DNA from: Tolypothrix sp. PCC 7910
Lineage (GTDB): Bacteria; Cyanobacteriota; Cyanobacteriia; Cyanobacteriales; Nostocaceae
Direction of reading: 5' to 3'
DNA: 64,000 nucleotides
Assembly: GCF_011769525.1 (NCBI RefSeq)
Contig: NZ_CP050440.1
Coordinates: 2,481,501-2,545,500 of the forward strand
The translations under genes and the position numbers were made by a program. Every line of letters begins with the position of its first letter. Position 1 is the first letter of the stretch. Under the pieces are notes generated by a model. That model was given only the letters and a program-made list of their open reading frames with translations, did not search any database and was not told where the DNA came from. This document shows positions 29,880 to 38,103 of this stretch, piece after piece.

Positions 29880-31379
29880 ATGAATTTTATTTCAATTTTC
29901 TACGGACTTTTTTTGTTAAGTGTGCTGGGAATTTACTGGACTTTGCCAGATCAGAAGTTACGTTTGTGGACACTTTTGATTGCCAGCCTGATATTTTATG
30001 CATCTTTAAATGCTCAGTACATCCCCTTACTATTAGCACTTACTTTTATTAACTTTCGCTTTGGCTTAGAAATTGGCAAAGATAACTCCCCAAGAAGAAA
30101 TCCTCGTGATCAACGCATTGCTAATGAAGAATGGCAGTTTTACCAAGCAGATTGGAATCGTCGCCGTCAAAAGCTTTTGTGGCTAGGAGTTGGTTTAAAT
30201 GTTGTACTGCTCTTAGGCTTTAAATATTTGCCCTTTATTATTAATAGTATCTTTCATATATCAATTACCTCACAAGATGCTGCTTTTAAATTTGTTGCAC
30301 CTTTAGGTATTTCATTTTTTACATTTGAATGTATTTCTTATTTAATTGATGTTTATCGGGGTGCGCCCGCTACTGGTCAATTTATCAAATTTGCTGCTTA
30401 CAAATTATTCTTTGCCAAATTGATTTCAGGGCCAATCACTCGCTATCACAACTTAGCAACTCAAATTAATACACTACAATTACCTACTCCCGATCAAGTA
30501 GCTGAAGGACTGTGGTTAATTGCTAGAGGTGCAGTTAAAAAAGGAATATTGGCAGATCATTTAGGTATTTTTGTTGATTTATGTTTTGGTAACTTGCAAA
30601 GAGCTGGTAGTACAGATCTTTGGTTAGCTATATTTGCCTATGGTTTACAGTTGTATTTAGATTTCAATGGTTATGTAGACATTGCCCGTGGCAGTGCTTT
30701 ACTCTTTGGCTTAGTTTTACCAGAGAATTTTGATTTTCCCTACTTCAGCACCAGTATTGCGGATTTTTGGCGACGCTGGCACATGACTTTGGGTGAATGG
30801 CTGCGTAACTACGTTTACTTTCCTTTGGGTGGTTCTCGTAAGGGTTTAATACGCACCTGCTGGAATCTGATGATTGTCATGCTAATTGCTGGGATTTGGC
30901 ATGGTTCAGTTTGGGGTTTTGTCGTCTGGGGAGCTTACCACGGTTTAGCTTTGATAGTTCATCGTCTGACAGATGCATTGAGCGATCGCTTTGAAAATTT
31001 AGAACATTTTTGGCAACACCCTATAGGTATTTTTTCTGCTTGGTTGTTAACCCAACTGATGGTTTTCACTTCTTGGATATGGTTCCGCTTACCCAATTTC
31101 CAAGATTCGTCTTTAGTCTTTAGGCATTTATTGGCTTACCCTGCTGATATTCAGTTTGCTCAAAAGGTATATATAGAAGCTCTCAACATTAGCCAATCCC
31201 AAATGGCTGGGAGATTGCTAATTTTGGCTATTTTGATGACTTTAGCTTATATGTTCAAAAGTAGGCTCAAATTAGAGTTTAATTGGCCTGTCAAGTTAGT
31301 CTTTGTACCTCTTTGTTTCTATGCCGTTTGGTTATTAGCGCCTGAAGGTAGCTTGCCATATATCTACTTCGATTTTTGA
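29880..31379 (+). CDS. MBOAT-family O-acyltransferase (AlgI-like)
   Basis: This 499-residue polytopic membrane protein belongs to the MBOAT family, AlgI/DltB branch, which moves acyl (usually acetyl) groups across the membrane for polysaccharide modification. Features are ISFFTFECISYLIDVYRG near 150, SGPITRYHNL, the DFxGYxDIARG segment, FPYFSTSIADFWRRWHMTLG near 290 and the catalytic-histidine region AGIWHGSVWGFVVWGAYHG near 340. It has about 10-12 hydrophobic segments. It follows the SGNH/DUF1574 gene, and the two probably form one unit. A palindrome lies 117 bp after the stop. The actual polysaccharide is unknown. Confidence 0.92.
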   Translation: MNFISIFYGLFLLSVLGIYWTLPDQKLRLWTLLIASLIFYASLNAQYIPLLLALTFINFRFGLEIGKDNSPRRNPRDQRIANEEWQFYQADWNRRRQKLLWLGVGLNVVLLLGFKYLPFIINSIFHISITSQDAAFKFVAPLGISFFTFECISYLIDVYRGAPATGQFIKFAAYKLFFAKLISGPITRYHNLATQINTLQLPTPDQVAEGLWLIARGAVKKGILADHLGIFVDLCFGNLQRAGSTDLWLAIFAYGLQLYLDFNGYVDIARGSALLFGLVLPENFDFPYFSTSIADFWRRWHMTLGEWLRNYVYFPLGGSRKGLIRTCWNLMIVMLIAGIWHGSVWGFVVWGAYHGLALIVHRLTDALSDRFENLEHFWQHPIGIFSAWLLTQLMVFTSWIWFRLPNFQDSSLVFRHLLAYPADIQFAQKVYIEALNISQSQMAGRLLILAILMTLAYMFKSRLKLEFNWPVKLVFVPLCFYAVWLLAPEGSLPYIYFDF

Positions 31380-31767
31380 GTATCCCTGCATTTGTATAGT
31401 AGGTACAGAATTCATGTTTGCTCAAAACCTGAATTGTGTTGGTCATACCTATCAGCAAGTTATTAGAAAGTAATACCAATTTAATAAAAGATGCTTAGGG
31501 CACAGCGCTGCTGTGCCCTAATGACTTAATTCAGGTGTCACAAACATTATTTGATTTGATATAACACACTTTCTAAATAAGCATACTCAGCAATAAATAA
31601 AACAGATAATATTGATTTTTGTTAAGCAATATTAAGGATGACTTAATAAAAATACAAGAAAATAAATAACATGATTACAGTAAATTCATGTAGAGTTGAT
31701 AAGTACGGATGAAAATTAATTCATCCAAGCGCATAAATTTTTCACAACTAATCGCACTCATAAAACA
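31380..31767. promoter_or_regulatory. psbA upstream region with two palindromes
   Basis: This stretch holds no gene. At 31496-31520, TAGGGCACAG and CTGTGCCCTA surround CGCTG; this is probably a dispersed repeat or the end of the MBOAT transcript. At 31707-31726, GGATGAA/TTCATCC encloses AATTAA only 40 bp before the psbA start, so it would be in the 5' leader and could affect mRNA stability or light control. I could not fix a transcription start. Confidence 0.5.
31496..31520. repeat. Palindrome downstream of the MBOAT gene
   Basis: A perfect 10-bp stem, TAGGGCACAG/CTGTGCCCTA, with 5-nt loop CGCTG. A related GGGGCACAGCATTGCT sequence occurs at the end of the element at 49777, suggesting a dispersed family. 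No T-tract follows. Confidence 0.6.
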
Positions 31768-32850
31768 ATGACAACAACCTTACAGCAGCGCTCTCGCGCC
31801 AGTGTATGGGATCGGTTTTGCGAGTGGATCACTAGCACCGAGAACCGGATTTACATCGGCTGGTTTGGTGTATTGATGATCCCAACCCTGCTAGCCGCTA
31901 CTGCTTGCTTCGTAATCGCTTTCATCGCTGCTCCTCCAGTAGACATCGATGGTATCCGTGAACCTGTTGCAGGCTCTTTAATCTACGGAAACAACATCAT
32001 CTCTGGTGCAGTTGTTCCTTCTTCTAACGCTATTGGTTTGCACTTCTACCCCATCTGGGAAGCTGCTTCCTTAGATGAGTGGTTGTACAACGGTGGCCCT
32101 TACCAATTGGTAATTTTCCACTTCTTGCTAGGTTGCGCTTGCTACTTAGGTCGTCAGTGGGAATTGTCTTACCGTTTGGGTATGCGTCCTTGGATCTGCG
32201 TAGCTTACTCTGCGCCTTTGGCATCTGCTACAGCAGTATTCTTGATCTACCCCATTGGTCAAGGTTCCTTCTCCGATGGTATGCCTTTGGGTATCTCTGG
32301 TACCTTCAACTTCATGATTGTGTTCCAAGCTGAGCACAACATTCTGTTGCACCCCTTCCACATGTTAGGTGTGGCTGGTGTATTTGGTGGTTCCTTGTTC
32401 AGTGCAATGCACGGTTCTTTGGTCACCTCTTCTTTGGTTCGTGAAACAACCGAAACCGAATCTCAAAACTACGGTTACAAGTTCGGTCAAGAGGAAGAAA
32501 CCTACAACATCGTAGCTGCACACGGTTACTTTGGTCGTCTAATCTTCCAATACGCATCCTTCAACAACAGCCGTTCTCTGCACTTCTTCTTGGCTGCATG
32601 GCCTGTAGTCGGTATTTGGTTTACCGCTTTAGGTATCAGCACAATGGCGTTCAACTTGAACGGTTTCAACTTCAACCAATCTGTGATTGATTCTCAAGGT
32701 CGCGTGATCGCTACTTGGGCAGATGTAATCAACCGCGCTAACCTAGGTATGGAAGTAATGCACGAGCGTAACGCTCACAACTTCCCCCTAGATTTGGCTG
32801 CTGGTGAAGTTGCTCCTGTAGCTTTAACTGCTCCTGCAATCAACGGCTAA
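31768..32850 (+). CDS. psbA: Photosystem II D1 protein
   Basis: This 360-residue D1 reaction-centre protein binds P680, pheophytin, QB and most of the Mn4CaO5 cluster ligands. Hallmarks are [20 protein letters not shown] at the N-terminus, [16 protein letters not shown] with the His after Met, and the C-terminal FPLDLA followed by a 16-residue tail [16 protein letters not shown] that CtpA removes. Residue 130 is Gln (LGRQWELSY), the version associated with the standard-light D1:1 form; the high-light D1:2 form has Glu there. It is monocistronic and ends in a strong terminator. Codon use is biased towards C-ending codons, as usual for highly expressed psbA. Confidence 0.98.
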   Translation: MTTTLQQRSRASVWDRFCEWITSTENRIYIGWFGVLMIPTLLAATACFVIAFIAAPPVDIDGIREPVAGSLIYGNNIISGAVVPSSNAIGLHFYPIWEAASLDEWLYNGGPYQLVIFHFLLGCACYLGRQWELSYRLGMRPWICVAYSAPLASATAVFLIYPIGQGSFSDGMPLGISGTFNFMIVFQAEHNILLHPFHMLGVAGVFGGSLFSAMHGSLVTSSLVRETTETESQNYGYKFGQEEETYNIVAAHGYFGRLIFQYASFNNSRSLHFFLAAWPVVGIWFTALGISTMAFNLNGFNFNQSVIDSQGRVIATWADVINRANLGMEVMHERNAHNFPLDLAAGEVAPVALTAPAING

Positions 32851-32868
32851 TATAAGCTTTAGCTAAAT

Positions 32869-32902
32869 AAAAAAGCGCCTCCATTTTTGGAGGCGCTTTT
32901 TT
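32869..32902 (+). terminator. Rho-independent terminator of psbA
   Basis: The stem is AAAAAAGCGCCTCCA paired with TGGAGGCGCTTTTTT, loop TTTT. It has a G-C-rich core and a T-run, 19 bp after the psbA stop. A-runs on the other side may also let it end the convergent GGDEF-EAL gene. Confidence 0.93.
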
Positions 32903-32916
32903 ATCGCTGATTATTA

Positions 32917-33024
32917 AATTGGCTATCTAGTAATATCCTTTTGTAAGAATAGCAATAGTTTTACCTTCTGCCATCTGCCTCCTGCCTCCTGCCTTCTGCT
33001 ATATTGAATTGGCTATCTAGTAAT
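32917..33024. repeat. STRR block flanked by an 18-bp direct repeat at the 3' end of the GGDEF-EAL gene
   Basis: The 18-mer AATTGGCTATCTAGTAAT occurs at 32917-32934 and again at 33007-33024. Between the copies are 72 bp that include five heptamers at 32964-32998 (CCTTCTG, CCATCTG, CCTCCTG, CCTCCTG, CCTTCTG). The right copy is inside the coding sequence and the left copy is outside it. This looks like an STRR insertion that duplicated its target or slipped between short repeats. Confidence 0.8.
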
Positions 33025-35546
33025 GTAGTTGCAGTTTTGCTGTCTACAGGCTTAGAAAAGAAATAGCCCTGACCATACTCACAACCCAGGCTTTGCAATT
33101 TTGCTTGCTGTGCAGAAGTTTCCACACCTTCTGCAACTACATCCATACCCAATGCATGACTCAACATGATAATAGTTTGGACGATCGCAGCATCTTCGTC
33201 AGTATCTTCCATGCGGCTGACAAAAGAACGATCTATTTTCAATGTATTAACAGGGAAACGATGTAAATAACTTAAAGAAGAATAGCCTGTACCAAAATCA
33301 TCAATACTTAATCTGAGATTTAAAGTTCTTAGTCGTAGCATAATGCTAATTGCTGCTTCAACATCATCCATTGCTACGGTTTCAGTAATTTCTAATTTTA
33401 AACTTTCTCCATTTAATCCTGTCTCTTGGAGATTTTGTGCAATGTATTCGACCAAATCACATTGAGCCAACTGATGGCCCGAGAGGTTGATGCTCATCAT
33501 CAATGGTGGATTTGTGAGAAATTGAGCTTGCCAAACAGACAATTGTTGACAGGCTGCGTGCAAAATCCACTTACCTAAAGGAATAATCAGGCCTGTTTCT
33601 TCAGCTACAGGAATGAACTCTGCTGGTGAGACAAAGCCATATTGAGGATTGTTCCACCTCACAAGTGCTTCAAACCCAACTATTTTGCTTGTGCTTAAAG
33701 AAACTATTGACTGATAGTAAAGTTCAAATTCCTCCTGTTCAATAGCTCGGTGTAGGTCAATTTCTAACTGAAAGCGCTTCACAATTTGGGTATGCATACC
33801 TGTAGCAAAGACTTCATGACGGCCTTTACCCAAGTCTTTAGCGCGATACATAGCTGTGTGGGCATCTCGCAGTAAAGCTATTGGTTCATAATCGAGTTCG
33901 CTCTGATTTAAGGCTATACCAATACTGATGCTAGTAAATATTTCTTGTCCGTTGTTCTTAAAGGGTAAGAACATTTCCTGTTGTAGCTGGTCAGCAATAG
34001 CAGTAACTTCACTAGTATCATTAATATTTTTCAGTAAAATAGCAAACTCATCACCACCAACGCGTGCTAGTATTCCCCTGTTCCCTAAACAGGTGTTTAA
34101 TCTTTGAGTGACATTAACTAAAAATTGATCGCCAAATTGGTGCCCGAAACTCTCATTAATAAACTTGAAGCGGTCAATTCCCAAAAACAGAAGGGCAAAT
34201 CGTGAGTTTTTGAATAGTTTCGTTTCAGCAATCACTCGTTCCAATTGCATCAAAAACAAGCTGCGATTGGGGAGGTCAGTGAGGGGGTCATGTAATGTAT
34301 TGTGTAATAACTTATAGGCAAGAACAGTGCCAGTTGCGATCACTAATGCCAACATTGGTGCAACCAGGGGTATCCAGCCTGCTTGAGTGAAAATACCAAA
34401 GCAAATAGTCACTAGGCCACCCAAACAAATTACTCCGGCTACTCCTAAAGACAGGGGATGGCGAAGTCGCCATGCAAGTACACCACCAAGCAAAGCCCAA
34501 GTCCAAACCCAGAAAACTTCTGCCCATTCTGGCCAAAACCAAAATATGGGTTGTTGTTCTAAGGTTGTATTAAGGATTTGGCTGACCAATTGAGCATGGA
34601 GCAACACCCCAGGTAGACCTGGATTTGCAGGTTTAGCAGCACTGTAAGGAGTAAAAAACAAATCTTTTACGCTAGGGGCTGTTGTCCCAATCAGTACTAT
34701 CTTGTCTTTAACCCAGTTAGGGTCAACTTCATCTTGCAGTACTTGCGTTAATGACACCTGTCGCGCGATGCGATCCGGTGAATCATAAGAGAGCATCACT
34801 TGATAGCCTGCATTATCAATATTGTGATACCCACCCGAATTATGATTTAACGTAGGGAAGACAGAATTACCTAACAGTAGTGCCTGAGATTTCACTTTGA
34901 GAGTAATTCCCTGCTGGGCAAGGTATTTGAGGCTCAACTGCAAAGAGAAGGAGTAGAACTTTTTCTCACCTTGCTGGGCATAAATTAAATTGCGCCGAAC
35001 AACTCCATCTGGATCAACCACAAAGTCGTTAAAGCCAATTTGTTCTGGGGATAAACCGGAAATAGGGGATACCTCTTCAGCATCTTTATCCCCAAGATAA
35101 TTAATAGTAATTACATTAGGAGCCTGAAGTTGCTGCATCAGCAGTTCACGGCCTGGAGGCTGGGGAATATTACGATAGAGGTCTAAACCAATAGCTCTAG
35201 GCTGAGCTTGTTGTAGCTTGGCTAATAGTTGAGCCAGAGCGCTATCAGATAAAGGCCAATGTTTCTGTTTTTTAATATCAGCTTCTGTGATTGTTACCAC
35301 CAACAGCCGTGGATTAGAACCAGCATCGGGTTGAAGGCGCACCATTTGGTCATAGCTAACCAATTCTAGAAGCTGCAACCAACCCAGTTGTCTTACACCC
35401 ATGACTACTGCCGTAATCAGGATACTAGCAATGAAAACTGATTGCTTTAAACTCAGTGTGGTAATGGATGGGTTGAGCTGATGACGATTATACTTAGTAA
35501 TTAAAAATACTATTGACCAAAACTTCTGGGAGTATTTAGCAATCAC
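32961..35546 (-). CDS. CHASE2-GGDEF-EAL protein (c-di-GMP turnover)
   Basis: This 861-residue membrane protein has a first TM near 33-50 and an extracytoplasmic CHASE2 sensor (about 55-330; SYDQMVRLQPDAG, PRAIGLDLYRN, VLIGTTAPSVKDLFFTPYS). Three clustered TMs (about 335-415), a GGDEF domain with an intact signature in ARVGGDEFAILL and an EAL domain with intact GFEALVRWNNPQ follow. Both catalytic motifs look intact, so it could make or break c-di-GMP, affecting motility and biofilm. The start is GTG at 35546; a later ATG is not obvious. The C-terminal 12 residues (AEGRRQEADGRR) come from an STRR array and are probably not ancestral. Confidence 0.92.
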   Translation of the reverse strand: MIAKYSQKFWSIVFLITKYNRHQLNPSITTLSLKQSVFIASILITAVVMGVRQLGWLQLLELVSYDQMVRLQPDAGSNPRLLVVTITEADIKKQKHWPLSDSALAQLLAKLQQAQPRAIGLDLYRNIPQPPGRELLMQQLQAPNVITINYLGDKDAEEVSPISGLSPEQIGFNDFVVDPDGVVRRNLIYAQQGEKKFYSFSLQLSLKYLAQQGITLKVKSQALLLGNSVFPTLNHNSGGYHNIDNAGYQVMLSYDSPDRIARQVSLTQVLQDEVDPNWVKDKIVLIGTTAPSVKDLFFTPYSAAKPANPGLPGVLLHAQLVSQILNTTLEQQPIFWFWPEWAEVFWVWTWALLGGVLAWRLRHPLSLGVAGVICLGGLVTICFGIFTQAGWIPLVAPMLALVIATGTVLAYKLLHNTLHDPLTDLPNRSLFLMQLERVIAETKLFKNSRFALLFLGIDRFKFINESFGHQFGDQFLVNVTQRLNTCLGNRGILARVGGDEFAILLKNINDTSEVTAIADQLQQEMFLPFKNNGQEIFTSISIGIALNQSELDYEPIALLRDAHTAMYRAKDLGKGRHEVFATGMHTQIVKRFQLEIDLHRAIEQEEFELYYQSIVSLSTSKIVGFEALVRWNNPQYGFVSPAEFIPVAEETGLIIPLGKWILHAACQQLSVWQAQFLTNPPLMMSINLSGHQLAQCDLVEYIAQNLQETGLNGESLKLEITETVAMDDVEAAISIMLRLRTLNLRLSIDDFGTGYSSLSYLHRFPVNTLKIDRSFVSRMEDTDEDAAIVQTIIMLSHALGMDVVAEGVETSAQQAKLQSLGCEYGQGYFFSKPVDSKTATTLLDSQFNIAEGRRQEADGRR

Positions 35547-35707
35547 AAAAACTGTAGATTGATAGAGTTGGCTTTTGACAATAGATAAAGAGTTGAGTAA
35601 AAGACTACTTAAATTTTTATCTGCCAGATCTTATCTATGTTTTAGATCGTCTGGCAAGAAAGATTTTTTCAACTTTGGTGCAGGGTAAGAAAAATGCTTG
35701 ATAGTAG

Positions 35708-36442
35708 TTAGGGGCTGTTGGGGATTTGGATCTCCAAGAAAGGCTCTTGAGCGATCGCATCTAAATTCTCTGTTTTTAATAGCTGTGTCCAATTGACAGC
35801 AAGTTTAGAATCATTGGGTTGGGTGGATCGCAGTTGTGCTAATGTCGCTAATGCATCTTGCCACAGTCCAGCTTGGGCATAAAGAGCAACACGTCCTAAA
35901 GGTGATGTTGTTTGTTCTAATTTTTTAGTTAAGTTTGAGTCTAGTTCTACTCTTTGAATCCATCCATGCACCACAATATCATTGGCTCTATTCTCTGGAT
36001 TGCAAATTAGTGACACATACCAATTATATTTTTTATTTATCGCAAGTGGAGGTAAGGATGTAGATTCAGGCAAACTAAAATTGATAACTCCTCCAGCACT
36101 ACTTTTAGTAAAAGTTGTCTCATACACTGATTGACGACTTTCATCTTGTAGTACAAACTCCACCATTGCTGGTGTTGAGGTTGGTGGTAAATAGAACAAA
36201 ATATTTGGATAAGCTTTTTTAGTAAATCCCAAATTGTTTTCTGGCACCAAAGCCATTAACCGACCAACACTACTAAAACACTGTCCACGTGTTCCACCTC
36301 CAACTCTGCGTCCAGGTAAACCCTCTCTTGGCTTCTCTTCAGAACTTGCAAGTGCTTGCTTAGGCATCGCCCAAGAGCATGTCAATAGCAATGCCAAAGA
36401 GATAACAGTAAATGCCCTGGTTTTAAAAGTTTTTTCTAGCAT
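35708..36442 (-). CDS. DUF928 domain-containing secreted protein
   Basis: This 244-residue protein has a signal peptide (TFKTRAFTVISLALLLTCSW, cleavage probably after AMPKQALA). The rest matches DUF928: GRRVGGGTRGQC, LMALVPENNLGFT, YPNILFYLPPTS, LPPLAINKKYNWYVSLICN and HGWIQRVEL are typical. The protein is expected in the periplasm or outer surface; function is unknown. In cyanobacteria DUF928 genes often neighbour CHASE2- or CHAT-containing genes. Here it lies 160 bp upstream of the CHASE2-GGDEF-EAL gene on the same strand, so the two may be cotranscribed. A related-looking protein is encoded at 48827-49582 beside the CHAT-CHASE2 gene. Confidence 0.85.
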   Translation of the reverse strand: MLEKTFKTRAFTVISLALLLTCSWAMPKQALASSEEKPREGLPGRRVGGGTRGQCFSSVGRLMALVPENNLGFTKKAYPNILFYLPPTSTPAMVEFVLQDESRQSVYETTFTKSSAGGVINFSLPESTSLPPLAINKKYNWYVSLICNPENRANDIVVHGWIQRVELDSNLTKKLEQTTSPLGRVALYAQAGLWQDALATLAQLRSTQPNDSKLAVNWTQLLKTENLDAIAQEPFLEIQIPNSP

Positions 36443-38103
36443 GACACAGTATCATTCAGTACGTAAATTTATAGGGTTCCTTATTCTATAAATACTCTAA
36501 TTATTCACTAAATAGTAGATACAATTCAGTTAATTCATCTGATTTTTAAAAGCTATATTTTTTAAGTTAAATTACTGATGCCAGCCCTGAAATGCAGAGA
36601 TTAAACTACTATCAGGCTCAGATTTATCTAGCGAATTTCCATATTTTCCGCAAAAATACTGGGGAAATTTCTATGAAAAAATTTTTCTGCAAAATGCCTA
36701 AGTGATTTCAATTCCCTAGGATGGGTGGGTAGAAGCCAAAACTCAATTAACTCACAACCCCTAGTTTTATTTTTTATAAAGATTCGTACTTGAATTTGTT
36801 GCTCTCAACGGTGCTTGAGCTAGGAACAGAGAATATTGTTTTGTTGGCAGTTCCCTATAATGTCACTGGAACTTATGATTAAGCTTGCACACATACTAGT
36901 CCATAATTATAAAGAAATATTGCATATATGAAAAGTTTTATCCCATTGTTAGGTATGGGGAACAGGCTAATTCTCTATGCTCCCAGCCTGCAGATGACGA
37001 AGAGATCAAGCTTTCCGCCGACTTGCTCTGAAAATTTTTAGCAACGCTTAGGCTCATATTTCGGTATATACCCTAAAGACATTAAACACTAACAAAGTAA
37101 AAATTGATTCGTATTAAGCATCTGTAACCACTCCAGAGAACTCCAGAATGACTGAGAGCGAATCTGGAGTTTCTTTATTTATCTCAATAGCAATATAATT
37201 TTTTGTATAAAAATTATCTATTTTGTAGATAGTAATTCAGACTTTATTTGTGTATAATTATTATCTTGCGACCAAAGTATGGTATGTATTTCATTCCTCA
37301 ACCCAGTTGGGACAGTAGTCTATATTCAGACTTTAGTCTCAATCTGATAGCCAAGAGGTTAATTGCCTCTAGCTAAAATTTAAATTCCGAGTGCAGGAAT
37401 GGATGGGGAAGGTTGCAATATAACAGTGACGAAAAATATGGCTGACAGTAGCGGTTGGTTTTTATAGTATCTCTAAAAGCAATTGGCAATTTAGTGTTGC
37501 CATTTGCTGATGGTAAAAGCTTAACCAACTAACAAACTTTTCTAAATCTTTTACTACTATTTTTCTAAGGCAAGCCTAACAGTGGCAACCCTAGCAATTC
37601 ATATGATCGCAGTTCCAGCAAATAAAGAGTCAGGTGCGAGCAGCAAGAGTTTTTCCCTTACTGCTTATAGAGATGATTGCACAACTTCAATATCCAAAGT
37701 TAGCACTGCCATCTCAACTCAGCCATGCTACCAAGTATTAGCTTTGGCTCAAACACAATGGTATTTGTAATAAATCTCCTCTGCGGAGATGAGATTGCAA
37801 GCATGTGTTCAAAAAAAATTTCTGATTTGCACATTTAGCTTACTGATAGTGCTAGAGGTTCCTGAATAAATGAGTTATACCAAGTTGACTGCAAGCACAA
37901 ATCACTGTATAGAATTAGCAGACCAATACTCAAAATGGCAGATATAGCAACTATATGAAGTAAAACTTCGCAATCAAAATAACTTTTAAGCAGGATAATG
38001 TGTACTATGTCATCGGAAACTATCCTATGGCTCAGTAACCAATACCACTAGCTAATAACCAACAAGCAATACATATATTTAAAGCTGATTACCAGAAGTA
38101 GGC
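36443..38103. other. Long intergenic region (1.66 kb) before the type I secretion genes
   Basis: No convincing gene in 1.66 kb. A 62-codon GTG-start frame at 37582-37770 has no recognised domain, signal peptide or double-glycine leader and is not counted. At 37139-37171 AACTCCAGA pairs with TCTGGAGTT around 15 nt and is followed by TCTTTATTT, a plausible terminator that could end a small RNA starting further left. The rest is AT-rich and should include the DUF928 promoter (reading left) and the ABC-transporter promoter (reading right). Confidence 0.4.
37139..37171 (+). terminator. Terminator-like hairpin inside the long intergenic region
   Basis: A 9-bp stem AACTCCAGA/TCTGGAGTT with a 15-nt loop, then TCTTTATTT. 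No protein-coding gene ends just before it on the plus strand, so it may mark the end of an unannotated small RNA. Confidence 0.45.

Noticed and set aside
37582-37770. 62-codon GTG-start frame near the type I exporter, considered as a secreted peptide substrate
   Set aside because: No double-glycine leader, no RTX repeats, no signal peptide and no clear ribosome-binding site.
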